From Arthrobacter sp. MYb227 (GTDB taxonomy: Bacteria; Actinomycetota; Actinomycetes; Actinomycetales; Micrococcaceae): a stretch of DNA of 64,000 nucleotides. Of this stretch, positions 8,580-17,021 are shown one piece after another (within the stretch, counting starts at the first letter, position 1; each line of letters starts with the position of its first letter). Below the pieces are notes generated by a model. The model had not been told where the DNA came from and searched no databases. It saw nothing but the letters and a program-made list of their open reading frames with translations. The position numbers and the translations under genes were made by a program. The stretch lies in NCBI RefSeq assembly GCF_002975435.1, contig NZ_PCPT01000010.1, positions 1 to 64,000 of the forward strand, given 5' to 3'.

Positions 8580-9086
8580 ATGAGTTCCTATACCGTCAGG
8601 CGTGCCCGTACCAGCGATGTGAAACATATTCGCAACCTAGTCAGACCACTGGCCGAGGGACGGGTGCTATTGGAAAAGGAAGCGGTTGCCTACTATGAAA
8701 ACCTGCAGGAATTCTTTGTAGCCGAAGATAGCCAAGGCAACGTTATTGGTTGCGGTGGATTGCACGTGATGTGGGAAGACATTGCCGAGGTGCGGACTCT
8801 TGCCACCGACGGTGCCTGGCGCGGACAAGGTGTAGGCCATCAAATTCTTGACCGGCTCCTGCTCGAAGCCCAAGAACTTGGTGTTTCACGCGTCTTTTGC
8901 CTGACATTTGAGGTTGATTTTTTCGTGCGTCACGGCTTTGGTGTGATGGAAGAGCAAAGCGCGGTGGATCCGGAAGTTTATTCCGAACTGCTTCGCTCGA
9001 CCGATGAGGGCGTCGCCGAGTTCCTTGACTTGGCTCGGGTAAAACCCAATACGCTGGGTAACACGCGAATGATTATTCGCTTTTAG
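8580..9086 (+). CDS. GNAT acetyltransferase, short N-acetylglutamate synthase type
   Basis: 168-residue single-domain GNAT protein resembling the short amino-acid N-acetyltransferases of actinobacteria (Rv2747 type), which make N-acetylglutamate, the first step of arginine synthesis. The order is typical: RRARTSDVKHIRNLV, VIGCGGLHV with EDIAEVRTL, then the acetyl-CoA loop WRGQGVGHQIL (about residues 80-90) and FFVRHGFGVME. Family knowledge suggests ArgA activity, but other substrates are possible. Its stop overlaps the stop of convergent mutY by 4 bases. Confidence 0.8.
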   Translation: MSSYTVRRARTSDVKHIRNLVRPLAEGRVLLEKEAVAYYENLQEFFVAEDSQGNVIGCGGLHVMWEDIAEVRTLATDGAWRGQGVGHQILDRLLLEAQELGVSRVFCLTFEVDFFVRHGFGVMEEQSAVDPEVYSELLRSTDEGVAEFLDLARVKPNTLGNTRMIIRF

Positions 9087-10090
9087 TCCGGAAGGCTAAT
9101 GCCCTCTGCAGCCTGCTGAGCCAGCCCATCTGCCAATAGTGAGCTCAAGGCCCGTTCGCGTTGTGCCAGCTCGGCAGGCAGCGAATGCAGGGTCACCCAT
9201 GCCTCATGTGTGGGATCTCCAACCCGGCTCAGCGCACCGATCTGTGCGTTGCCAGTAGCAACCCCAAGATCCGGGGTGCCCAGCAGATCTGCACGGTCCA
9301 CCGGTCGCGAGGAATTACGTAAGACCGCCATCATGGCACCGCGTACCTGTCGATCGGTTCCGTGCCATGGCTGACCCTTGGGAACATAATGCGGTTCGGG
9401 ACGCCCGGCATCGATCCACGCGCAGTGGTTCATGACCGGGCAATCTTCACAGCGTGGGGAACGTGCGGTGCACACTAGCGCGCCAAGTTCCATCACACCA
9501 ATATTCCAGGTATTGGCAAGAGGCGTGTTCGTTGGAAGAACCCTGGCGGCAAGGGCGAGCTCGGCAGCGTTTTGATTTTGTTCGGGTAACGCCTTGCCGC
9601 TGATGAGCCGGGCATGTACGCGGCGAATATTAGTATCAACAACAACCGTTGGTTCCTTGAAAGCAAAGCACGCAATTGCCGCTGCCGTGTAGGTCCCAAC
9701 ACCGGGCAATGCCAGCAGCTCGGCCTCGGTACCCGGAACCACCCCAGCATATTCTTCGGTAATCAATGTTGCCGCGGCATGTAGACGCAGTGCCCGACGC
9801 GGATAGCCTAGCCGCCCCCAGGCCTTGAGCGCTTCGGAGACCGGTTCCGCGGCCAAATCTGCCGGGGTTGGCCACCGTTTCATCCAGATCTCCCATACCG
9901 GCAGCACACGGACCACGGGAGTTTGTTGGAGCATGAATTCGGAGACCATAATGGCCCACGGCGTTGCCGTTTCTTCTCGCCAGGGCAAAATCCTGGCATT
10001 GCTGTGATACCAGTCGGCGATTTCCCGGTGCAGAAGCGGCAGGGCAGATTGTGGCACGAAGATCCTTGGAATTGCTAAATGGGACACCAT
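9083..10090 (-). CDS. mutY: A/G-specific adenine glycosylase MutY
   Basis: Removes adenine mispaired with 8-oxoguanine. The catalytic glutamate is in SEFMLQQTP. The helix-hairpin-helix reads LPGVGTYTAAAI, and the catalytic aspartate is in VVVDTNIRRV. Four cysteines with C-x6-C-x2-C-x5-C spacing (CTARSPRCEDCP...C) bind the 4Fe-4S cluster. I prefer ATG 10090 (335 residues); an upstream ATG at 10129 adds 13 unlikely residues. The NUDIX-like C-terminal domain of E. coli MutY is reduced here. The start lies 60 bases from the divergent 10150 gene. Confidence 0.93.
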   Translation of the reverse strand: MVSHLAIPRIFVPQSALPLLHREIADWYHSNARILPWREETATPWAIMVSEFMLQQTPVVRVLPVWEIWMKRWPTPADLAAEPVSEALKAWGRLGYPRRALRLHAAATLITEEYAGVVPGTEAELLALPGVGTYTAAAIACFAFKEPTVVVDTNIRRVHARLISGKALPEQNQNAAELALAARVLPTNTPLANTWNIGVMELGALVCTARSPRCEDCPVMNHCAWIDAGRPEPHYVPKGQPWHGTDRQVRGAMMAVLRNSSRPVDRADLLGTPDLGVATGNAQIGALSRVGDPTHEAWVTLHSLPAELAQRERALSSLLADGLAQQAAEGISLPD

Positions 10091-10137
10091 TACTCTAGCT
10101 GGCGGCGTGGGAGCCACTACGAAGCGCAATCGGTTCG

Positions 10138-10143
10138 TAGCCT
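10138..10143 (+). promoter_or_regulatory. -10 box of a leaderless gene
   Basis: TAGCCT lies 6 bases before ATG 10150, with no Shine-Dalgarno sequence. Confidence 0.5.
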
Positions 10144-10149
10144 TGGTGT

Positions 10150-10791
10150 ATGTCTGAAAAGTCGGTCCGCCCCTCTCGTCCCTCCGCGCAGGTGTTTCGC
10201 CGGCGCCGTCTAGCGGTACTCATCGCCGGGCTGTTGGTCATTGGGTTGCTGGTGTGGGGCGGCATTGCATTGGCCGGGGCGCTGCGCCCGGGCACCAGTG
10301 ATACACCAACGCAGCAAGATTCCCAAGGTAATACACCAAAGGCCGATGAGCCCGGCACACAAGATCCAGCGGCGGAAAACAATGCCGATCCCAGTGCTTC
10401 AGCGACAGGATGCGTTGCCGAAGACGTAAGTGTTGTGGCTTCAACATCTCAATCAACGCTTGGTCCGTCGCAAAACCCTGTATTGATCATGACAATCAAA
10501 AATGAGGGTAAATTCGCCTGCACGGTAAACGTTGGAACAAGCCAGCAAGAATTCACCGTCATGAGCGGCAGTGACAGAATATTTTCAACTTCTGACTGTT
10601 TGGCGGATCCCCGCGACGTTGAAATCATCATGCCGGCGGGTAGCAGTGAAACAGCGCGTTTTACTTGGGAACGCGTACGTAGCGCACCTGGTTGCAAGGT
10701 AGTTGCAGCAAAGCCGCGCCCCGGTTGGTATGGATTTACTGCCAAACTTGGGAATCTGACAAGTGCAAAGGCAAGCTTCGAACTGAAGTAA
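10150..10791 (+). CDS. Membrane-anchored secreted protein of unknown function
   Basis: 213 residues. A basic cytoplasmic N-terminus (RRRR near residue 18) precedes one transmembrane helix (about 21-44). Then come a Pro/Thr/Gln-rich low-complexity linker (about 48-85) and an extracytoplasmic domain of about 130 residues with several cysteines (in GCVAEDV, FACTVNV, SDCLADP and APGCKVV), which could form two disulfides. The domain has beta-sandwich-like spacing; I cannot assign a family, though DUF4232-like proteins have similar layouts. It sits between mutY and disA, on the opposite strand to both. Confidence 0.75.
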   Translation: MSEKSVRPSRPSAQVFRRRRLAVLIAGLLVIGLLVWGGIALAGALRPGTSDTPTQQDSQGNTPKADEPGTQDPAAENNADPSASATGCVAEDVSVVASTSQSTLGPSQNPVLIMTIKNEGKFACTVNVGTSQQEFTVMSGSDRIFSTSDCLADPRDVEIIMPAGSSETARFTWERVRSAPGCKVVAAKPRPGWYGFTAKLGNLTSAKASFELK

Positions 10792-10831
10792 GCGGCGTTA
10801 GGTAAACGGCCAAAGCGCTAACGTGAAAATG

Positions 10832-11908
10832 CTAGATGAAACGGTCCAGTAGGGAAGTTTCGGCAATCCTTGAAAGTCCTTCACGCACGGTACGGGCGCG
10901 CTGTTCACCGATGCCTTCCACTGCCATCAGATCCTCAATATTGGCTGCCATGAGCCGTTGCAGACCATCAAAACTCGTGACGAGTCGATCAGCAACAGTA
11001 CGTGGAACCGACTTGATGCCAGCAAGTAGGCGGTATCCCTTGGGAGCGACGATTGCTTCAAGCGAATCAATACCAGGAGTAACGCCGAGAATTGCTGCGA
11101 ACTTTCCAAGATCAATCAGATCTGTGCTGTCCAACGCCTGCATTTTGAGCAACGCTGCATCAATATCAAGTTCTTCCTTACCCAGTCCCGAATAATCCTT
11201 CAGGACAAGGTCCGAGCCCGGGCCAAGACCCGCGGAAAGCTCATCAAGCTGCAACGCTAAAAGTCGTCCATCGGAACCGAGTTCAAGAACGTATTGCGCG
11301 ATTTCTTCGGAAATTCGACGCACCATCTCCTGACGTTGCAGCACAGCTGCAACATCCCGCACCGTAACAACCGCCTCGATTTCCGCGGCAGATAGGGCGT
11401 TGGTGACTTGATCAAGGCGTGCCCGGTAGCGTTCGAGGGTTGCCAGTGCCTGGTTGCCACGAGCCAGTACCGGTTCGGATCCTTCTAGTACATAGCGAAT
11501 TCCCTTAACATACAGGGCAATGATGTGCATTGATTGGGATACCGAGACCACGGGGAAGCCGGTCTGAATTGCAACGCGTTCGGCGGTACGGTGACGAGTA
11601 CCAGATTCCTGGGTAGGGATCGAGTGATCGGGCACTAGCTGTACGCCGGCACGCAAAATACGGGATCCATCCTTATCACAGACTATTGCCCCATCCATTT
11701 TGGCTAGCTCACGTAGCCGGGTGGGAGAGAACTCGATATTGATATCGAAACCACCGGAACAAATCGCATCGACAACCTTGTCGTGCCCTAAAAGTATGAG
11801 CGCACCTGTCCGACCACGCAGAATTCGTTCGAGGCCATCACGGAGCTCAGTACCGGGTGCCACCCGTGCCAAGGTAGTTTTTAGCGCTACTTCAGGGCTC
11901 TTGGGCAT
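10832..11908 (-). CDS. disA: DNA integrity scanning protein DisA, diadenylate cyclase
   Basis: Makes cyclic di-AMP from two ATP and scans DNA for branched structures. The DAC domain has the DGA motif at residues 72-74 and RHR at 105-107, both intact. A helical spine follows, and a C-terminal helix-hairpin-helix domain (near NIEDLMAVEGIGEQRARTV). The 358 residues match the family. AAGGAAC stands 6 bases before the ATG. It lies beside radA, whose product is known to restrain DisA in Bacillus and mycobacteria. The two are same-strand, with 118 bases between them. Confidence 0.97.
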   Translation of the reverse strand: MPKSPEVALKTTLARVAPGTELRDGLERILRGRTGALILLGHDKVVDAICSGGFDINIEFSPTRLRELAKMDGAIVCDKDGSRILRAGVQLVPDHSIPTQESGTRHRTAERVAIQTGFPVVSVSQSMHIIALYVKGIRYVLEGSEPVLARGNQALATLERYRARLDQVTNALSAAEIEAVVTVRDVAAVLQRQEMVRRISEEIAQYVLELGSDGRLLALQLDELSAGLGPGSDLVLKDYSGLGKEELDIDAALLKMQALDSTDLIDLGKFAAILGVTPGIDSLEAIVAPKGYRLLAGIKSVPRTVADRLVTSFDGLQRLMAANIEDLMAVEGIGEQRARTVREGLSRIAETSLLDRFI

Positions 11909-12026
11909 GACCAGTTCCTTCCGGCGGGATTAATACAATGGTATGGCCATGGCATGGGTGCTTAGCGCGTAAAGGGTCACTATCGACAGGTTTTGGTACA
12001 GCTTCGTTACAAAGAGTGCTCAAAAT

Positions 12027-13412
12027 CTAGTTCTTTACACGCTGCTCAAAGGCAATATTGAGCGCCTCATGCACCGAAGAGACGGTAAAGACCCTGATTG
12101 AGTCGGGAATGTTCTTTGGTGGGTGGGGAGAATCTGGGACCATTGCGTAGCGAAAACCAAGTCGTTCTGCCTCGATGATGCGACGACCAATTTCCGGTAC
12201 CGGCCGAACTTCACCGGCAAGCCCTACCTCTCCGAAAGCAACAAATTGTGGGGGCAACGGATGATTATGCATTGAAGAGGCGAGAGCCAAAGCGGTTGCT
12301 AGGTCGGTTGCCGGCTCGCTGAGCTTGACCCCTCCTACTGTTGCAACGTAAGAGTCCAGGCCGCTGAGCTCCATTTTTGCTCGTGACTGTAGAACCGCAA
12401 GGATCATCTGGGTACGGGCAGCATCAAGACCACTTGTGGCCCTGCGGGGAATGGCACTTACCGAACGCGAAAGTAGCGTCTGAACCTCTGCGACCAACGG
12501 ACGACGACCCTCGAGGGTGACAGTGATGCAGGTGCCCGGTACCGGGTCTTTGGTGCGAGTGACAAAGAGCCCGGAAGGATCGGCAAGCCCATGAATGCCG
12601 GTTTCGGTCAGATCAAAACAGCCAACCTCATCTGTGGGTCCATAACGATTCTTCAAGGCACGCAATAGCCGCAATCGGGAGTGGCGCTCGCCGTCGAACT
12701 GACACACAACATCAACGAGGTGTTCAAGCAAGCGTGGTCCAGCGATAGAGCCTTCCTTGGTGACATGTCCAACCAACACTGTTGTCATATTGCGGCGTTT
12801 TGCCGCATTGATAATCGATGCTGCAACCTCGCGGACCTGGGAGATGCCGCCAGCAGTGCCATCGACCTCCGCGGAGGCCAGGGTCTGGACCGAGTCAACT
12901 ATCAATAGTTCGGGATCGATCTTCTCAACCTGTCCCAAGGCAATGCCAAGGTCGGTTTCGGCGGTGAGGAAAAGGGTTTCGGCAAGCGCATCGATGCGTT
13001 CGGCGCGCACCTTGACCTGGGCCGCAGATTCTTCACCGGTAATATATAAAACTTTGCGATTGGTTCGGGCAGCACGGGCTGCAACATCAAGTAGCAACGT
13101 GGATTTACCAACCCCGGGTTCTCCGGCCAGTAGGATCACAGCACCGGGAACAAACCCACCGCCCAAGACGCGGTCGAGCTCATCGACCCCCGAAGGGCGG
13201 TAAGAAGCAGTGGATGCATCGATTTCGCCGATGGGTTGTGCAGGTACCGCAATATTTGAGGCAACGGTGGTCTTGGCGCTTACCGCACCCATTTCTTCAA
13301 CCGTGCCCCAGGCTTGGCATTCGCCGCAACGGCCAACCCACTTCACGGTGCTCCAACCGCATTCACCGCAACGGTAGGAGGGAGTGGATTTGCTGCGTGA
13401 AATCTTTGCCAT
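12027..13412 (-). CDS. radA: DNA repair protein RadA (Sms)
   Basis: RecA-like helicase/branch-migration factor for recombination. The N-terminal zinc finger has cysteines at about 15, 18, 29 and 32 (CGEC...CGEC). Walker A is GEPGVGKST near residues 97-105. The RadA-specific KNRYG motif is present (KNRFG in many homologues), and a Lon-like C-terminal domain ends the protein. The start is ATG 13412 (MAKISRSK), about 461 residues; an upstream ATG at 13442 gives a non-family extension. A TAGCAT box lies 7 bases before this ATG, suggesting a leaderless message. Confidence 0.95.
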   Translation of the reverse strand: MAKISRSKSTPSYRCGECGWSTVKWVGRCGECQAWGTVEEMGAVSAKTTVASNIAVPAQPIGEIDASTASYRPSGVDELDRVLGGGFVPGAVILLAGEPGVGKSTLLLDVAARAARTNRKVLYITGEESAAQVKVRAERIDALAETLFLTAETDLGIALGQVEKIDPELLIVDSVQTLASAEVDGTAGGISQVREVAASIINAAKRRNMTTVLVGHVTKEGSIAGPRLLEHLVDVVCQFDGERHSRLRLLRALKNRYGPTDEVGCFDLTETGIHGLADPSGLFVTRTKDPVPGTCITVTLEGRRPLVAEVQTLLSRSVSAIPRRATSGLDAARTQMILAVLQSRAKMELSGLDSYVATVGGVKLSEPATDLATALALASSMHNHPLPPQFVAFGEVGLAGEVRPVPEIGRRIIEAERLGFRYAMVPDSPHPPKNIPDSIRVFTVSSVHEALNIAFEQRVKN

Positions 13413-13419
13413 GTGCTTG

Positions 13420-13425
13420 ATGCTA
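13420..13425 (-). promoter_or_regulatory. -10 box of leaderless radA
   Basis: On the minus strand TAGCAT ends 7 bases before the radA ATG, and no ribosome-binding site is present. Confidence 0.5.
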
Positions 13426-13468
13426 GTGCCTGGAACCGACAATTTGGGTCTGCACGTTGAGCTGTTCG

Positions 13469-14596
13469 CTAGAGGCGCGGTAGTAGTGCCACAGCGTCCT
13501 CGTGTTCAAGTCCCGCGGCCTCGAGCAAGTCAACAACCAGCGGACGCAATAACAGGATCATTCCTTCGCCCTGTAGACCACTTACATGCAAAGAATCCGG
13601 ATCAAGCTGAAAGGCGCAATCGGAAAGCTCACGCTTAGCCCGAGCAATGGCCCGTTCATACCCCGAGTCCGTGGGCTCCAATATCGCTTGGCCCAGCGCA
13701 TCCACTGCCTCGGAGAGTTCGGTAAGTAACCCGGAGACGGTTTCCACACCCCGGTCGCTGAGCGCCGCATGGTTGATCACTGTGGTCAGACGCCTAGCCA
13801 AAACTCGCGCATTTCTTACGGCAAGGTCCACCTTTTCGGCTGAAACATCGAGCCGGTCAACATCCGAGCGGTGCCTGCGCCGCAACGGTGCAAGGGTAGC
13901 TACCTCGCGGGCAGTCTTGAGCTCAGCGGGCAAGGCATCCATCAATGGTTGGGTGGCGCGGGCGCGGACCAACGCGTGGAAAGCCAAGGTCGCATCGGAC
14001 TTACTCACTGCCCGGCCGCATTCATGCAAAACTCCCGAAAGCTCGGAGAGTAACTTCGCAAGATCCGCCATTGGCGCTCGGCGTGGGTCACGCGGCAGCA
14101 ACATTAAGATAAGCAGCGCACATACGGAACCAACCACGGCGTCGAGCGAGCGGGCAAAGGGGCCAGCCTCGCCAATGGGCAACAACACCACGAGCAGTGA
14201 TTGCAAACCCAATTGCATGGTAAAAAGTGGGCTTGAGTCTATAAAACGCGCAATCAAGAGGGACACAAACAGCACCAGTGAGGCCTGCCAGAGGCCAGCA
14301 CCCAGAGCGGTGAGCATTAAATCGCCGACCGCCACGCCCAGCGTGCAACCAATAGCGACCTCTAGGGTGCGCCGCAGCGTTGTTTGTGGGCTAAACCCTA
14401 GAGCCAGTAGCCCACTGGTCGCGGCAAAAATGGGATCAACGTGCCCCAACAGCTGCTCGGCAATCCAATAGGCAAGGACCGCACACATAGTCATCTGGAG
14501 GATTTTGGGCAGCGACGTGCGTGCTCGCCGCACACCAACCCGGCTGCGACGTTTGAGGAAGCCCCAGCCTGCAGCAATCGAACTCTTCACGCCCAT
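13469..14596 (-). CDS. FUSC/aromatic-acid-exporter-like membrane protein
   Basis: 375 residues. The N-terminal half carries about six hydrophobic segments (roughly residues 30-170, for example SLVLFVSLLIARFI and LGLQSLLVVLLPIG). The C-terminal half is a soluble helical domain rich in Arg and Leu. This layout fits the FUSC/ArAE (DUF939-like) group, some members of which export aromatic acids; transport here is an inference. It is divergent from pstS, with 228 bases between the starts, so the PhoP box could conceivably affect it too. Confidence 0.7.
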   Translation of the reverse strand: MGVKSSIAAGWGFLKRRSRVGVRRARTSLPKILQMTMCAVLAYWIAEQLLGHVDPIFAATSGLLALGFSPQTTLRRTLEVAIGCTLGVAVGDLMLTALGAGLWQASLVLFVSLLIARFIDSSPLFTMQLGLQSLLVVLLPIGEAGPFARSLDAVVGSVCALLILMLLPRDPRRAPMADLAKLLSELSGVLHECGRAVSKSDATLAFHALVRARATQPLMDALPAELKTAREVATLAPLRRRHRSDVDRLDVSAEKVDLAVRNARVLARRLTTVINHAALSDRGVETVSGLLTELSEAVDALGQAILEPTDSGYERAIARAKRELSDCAFQLDPDSLHVSGLQGEGMILLLRPLVVDLLEAAGLEHEDAVALLPRL

Positions 14597-14675
14597 GGCC
14601 CTAAGTCTGTCATGTGCAGGTGGATCACCCTCAAATTCAAGACAGTGAGCCGAAACACCCCAATATCTTTAGCTT

Positions 14676-14697
14676 GTTCACCTTCCGTTCACCTTCA
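14676..14697 (+). promoter_or_regulatory. PhoP (PHO) box upstream of pstS
   Basis: GTTCACC at 14676-14682 is repeated at 14687-14693, exactly 11 bp later, both followed by TTC. This is the classic actinobacterial PhoP direct-repeat unit. A CATAACT -10-like sequence follows near 14722-14728, placing the box at the -35 region as expected for PhoP activation under phosphate starvation. Confidence 0.8.
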
Positions 14698-14824
14698 ACG
14701 CAACCTCTGGTTACCTAGGCGGCATAACTTCGTATTGAAGCGATGCGCCAGCGAGTGCATCGTCGGGTACGAACCACGACGATTCGGACCACCATTGATA
14801 GGTATTTTGAAAGAGGAAAAACTC

Positions 14825-15943
14825 GTGAAGCTTCAACGCATCGGCAGCGCGGCTGCTGTTCTTACCGTCGCCGCACTGGCACTGACCGCTTGCGGTTCGG
14901 ACAGCCCGACCGCCGCGGCCACTTCCGGCGCCGCAAGCTCCGGCGCTACCGCGGCTGCCGTTTCCGGCACGCTGACCGGTTCGGGCGCATCCTCGCAGAA
15001 GTCGGCAATGGAAGCCTGGAAGGCCGGCTTTGAGGCCGAAAACGCCGGCACCATGGTGCAGTACTCCCCGGATGGCTCCGGTGCAGGTCGCAAGGCATTC
15101 TTGGCTGGCGGCGCACAATTCGCAGGCTCGGATGCCTACCTCAAGGACGAGGAAATCGAAGCTTCGAAGAGCATCTGCGGCCCGGATGGCGCCTTCAACG
15201 TCCCGGCCTACGTTTCACCGATTGCCGTTGCATTCAACCTTCCGGGTATCGAAACCCTGAACCTTGACGCACCAACAATCGCCAAAATCTTCAAGCTTGA
15301 AATCACCAAGTGGAACGATCCTGCAATTGCTGCAACAAACGAGGGTGTCACCCTTCCTGATACGGCAATCACCGTTGTTCACCGCAATGACGAATCCGGA
15401 ACCACGGAAAACTTCGTTGACTACCTACACACGGCTGCCAAGGATGTGTGGACCTACGACGTCTCGGGCGACTGGCCCAAGGACCTCTCCAGCGAAAATG
15501 CCAAGGGTACCTCGGGCGTCGTGGCAACCACCACCGGCACCGAAGGCGCAATTACCTATGCGGATCACTCTGCAGTAGGCAAACTGGGCACCGTGAATGT
15601 GAAGGTCGGCAGCGACTTCACCAAGATCTCCCCCGAAGCAGCGGCCAAGGGCGTCGAGGCAGCAACTCCCGTTGCCGGGCGTAGCGCACTAGATATGTCT
15701 CTGGATCTCAAGCGTGATTCCACCGAGACCGGCTCATACCCGATCATCCTGGTCTCCTACCACGTCTTCTGCTCCAGCTACAAGGATCAGAACACCGTTG
15801 ATTTGGTCAAGGCATTTGGCGAGTACGTCCTCTCGGACGCCGGCCAGAAGCAGGCAGCCGAGTCGGCTGGTAACGCACCACTTTCGACAAAGATGAGCGA
15901 AACCGCAATCAAGTCGATTGAAGCAATCAAGGTTGGCTCCTAG
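14825..15943 (+). CDS. pstS: Phosphate ABC transporter, substrate-binding lipoprotein PstS
   Basis: Binds phosphate outside the membrane for the PstCAB importer. The start is GTG 14825 behind AAGAGG. The N-terminus is a lipoprotein signal with lipobox LTAC, Cys23 being the lipidation site, followed by a Ser/Ala/Thr linker. Phosphate-site motifs are present: GSGASSQ near 50, DGSGAGRKAF, HRNDESGTTENF, and GTSGVVATT. About 372 residues. The frame extends far upstream to 14441 but without a signal-peptide fit. It is expressed from the PhoP box, and a hairpin follows before pstC. Confidence 0.96.
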   Translation: MKLQRIGSAAAVLTVAALALTACGSDSPTAAATSGAASSGATAAAVSGTLTGSGASSQKSAMEAWKAGFEAENAGTMVQYSPDGSGAGRKAFLAGGAQFAGSDAYLKDEEIEASKSICGPDGAFNVPAYVSPIAVAFNLPGIETLNLDAPTIAKIFKLEITKWNDPAIAATNEGVTLPDTAITVVHRNDESGTTENFVDYLHTAAKDVWTYDVSGDWPKDLSSENAKGTSGVVATTTGTEGAITYADHSAVGKLGTVNVKVGSDFTKISPEAAAKGVEAATPVAGRSALDMSLDLKRDSTETGSYPIILVSYHVFCSSYKDQNTVDLVKAFGEYVLSDAGQKQAAESAGNAPLSTKMSETAIKSIEAIKVGS

Positions 15944-15954
15944 CTAACACTTTG

Positions 15955-16016
15955 GGTCGGTTCCCGGGATGACCACTTGTTGGTGATTCGGGAGCCGACC
16001 ACTCAAGTTTGTTTTT
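15955..16016 (+). terminator. Hairpin between pstS and pstC
   Basis: 12-bp stem with one G-U pair (15955-15966 with 15989-16000), followed by a T-rich stretch (GTTTGTTTTT). It could be a partial terminator or an mRNA-stabilising structure that keeps PstS in excess over PstCAB. Confidence 0.65.
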
Positions 16017-16088
16017 CCCCTCCATATCCCACGCGTTCGGCCACCCGATCCCCGTATTCGGACGCACAAAATTCTAAGGCTCACCTAC

Positions 16089-17021
16089 ATGACCAGCAAC
16101 GCGCTTCGGCGCCAAGGATCTAAGGGACAGGCCGGAGACAAAATTTTCTCCGGTGCCGCGCTGGGCGCGGGCATCTTGATCCTCATCACACTTTTTGCTG
16201 TGGCAATTTTCCTGCTCATCCAGGCCTTGCCAACATTTACCGCTAACCCGGCATTGATCACCGGTGGCGAAGGATTCGCCAGCTACATTTTCCCGATCGT
16301 CATCGGTACCGTGATTGCAGCATCAATCGCGCTACTGATTGCCACCCCGGTAGGCATCGCCGTAGCGCTTTTCATCTCCCACTATGCCCCGCGCAAACTC
16401 GCTGCGGGTCTTGGCTATGTCATTGACCTGCTAGCCGCAATCCCTTCGGTTATTTACGGTGCTTGGGGCTACCTAGTTTTGGCTCCGGCCCTTGTGCCTT
16501 CCTACCAATGGTTGGCCGAGAACATGGGGTTCATCCCGCTCTTTGGCGGTCCGGCCTCACAAACCGGCAAGACGATCCTCACCGCCGGTATCGTACTTGC
16601 GGTAATGGTGCTTCCAATCATCACCTCGTTGAGCCGCGAAATCTTCCTCCAGACCCCTAAGCTCCATGAGGAAGCCGCACTGGCCTTGGGCGCAACGCGC
16701 TGGGAAATGATCACCATGTCGGTGCTTCCCTTCGCTCGGCCCGGAATTATCTCTGCGGTCATGCTCGGTTTGGGTCGCGCACTGGGTGAAACCATGGCGG
16801 TAGCCTTGGTGCTCTCAACCGGTGGTCTGATCCCATCGCTGATCAAGTCCGGTAACCAGACAATCGCTGCGGAAATTGCTTTGAACTTCCCCGAAGCGTT
16901 TGGCTTGCGACTTTCCGAACTGATCGCAGCTGGTTTGGTGCTCTTTGTCATCACGCTGGCCGTCAACCTGATTGCTCGAGCCATTATTGCTCGCCACAAG
17001 GAATTCTCGGGGGCCAACTAA
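16089..17021 (+). CDS. pstC: Phosphate ABC transporter permease PstC
   Basis: One of the two membrane subunits of the high-affinity phosphate importer. 310 residues with about six transmembrane helices. The binding-protein-dependent transport signature lies in EEAALALGATRWEMITMSVLP, the coupling loop that docks on PstB. PstC-typical AIPSVIYGAWGYLVLAP and GRALGETMAVALV are also seen. Its stop and the pstA start share one base (TAATG). Confidence 0.95.
   Translation: MTSNALRRQGSKGQAGDKIFSGAALGAGILILITLFAVAIFLLIQALPTFTANPALITGGEGFASYIFPIVIGTVIAASIALLIATPVGIAVALFISHYAPRKLAAGLGYVIDLLAAIPSVIYGAWGYLVLAPALVPSYQWLAENMGFIPLFGGPASQTGKTILTAGIVLAVMVLPIITSLSREIFLQTPKLHEEAALALGATRWEMITMSVLPFARPGIISAVMLGLGRALGETMAVALVLSTGGLIPSLIKSGNQTIAAEIALNFPEAFGLRLSELIAAGLVLFVITLAVNLIARAIIARHKEFSGAN

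Noticed and set aside
13647-14471. 274-codon plus-strand frame opposite the FUSC-like gene
   Set aside because: Ser/Arg/Thr-rich translation typical of an antisense shadow.
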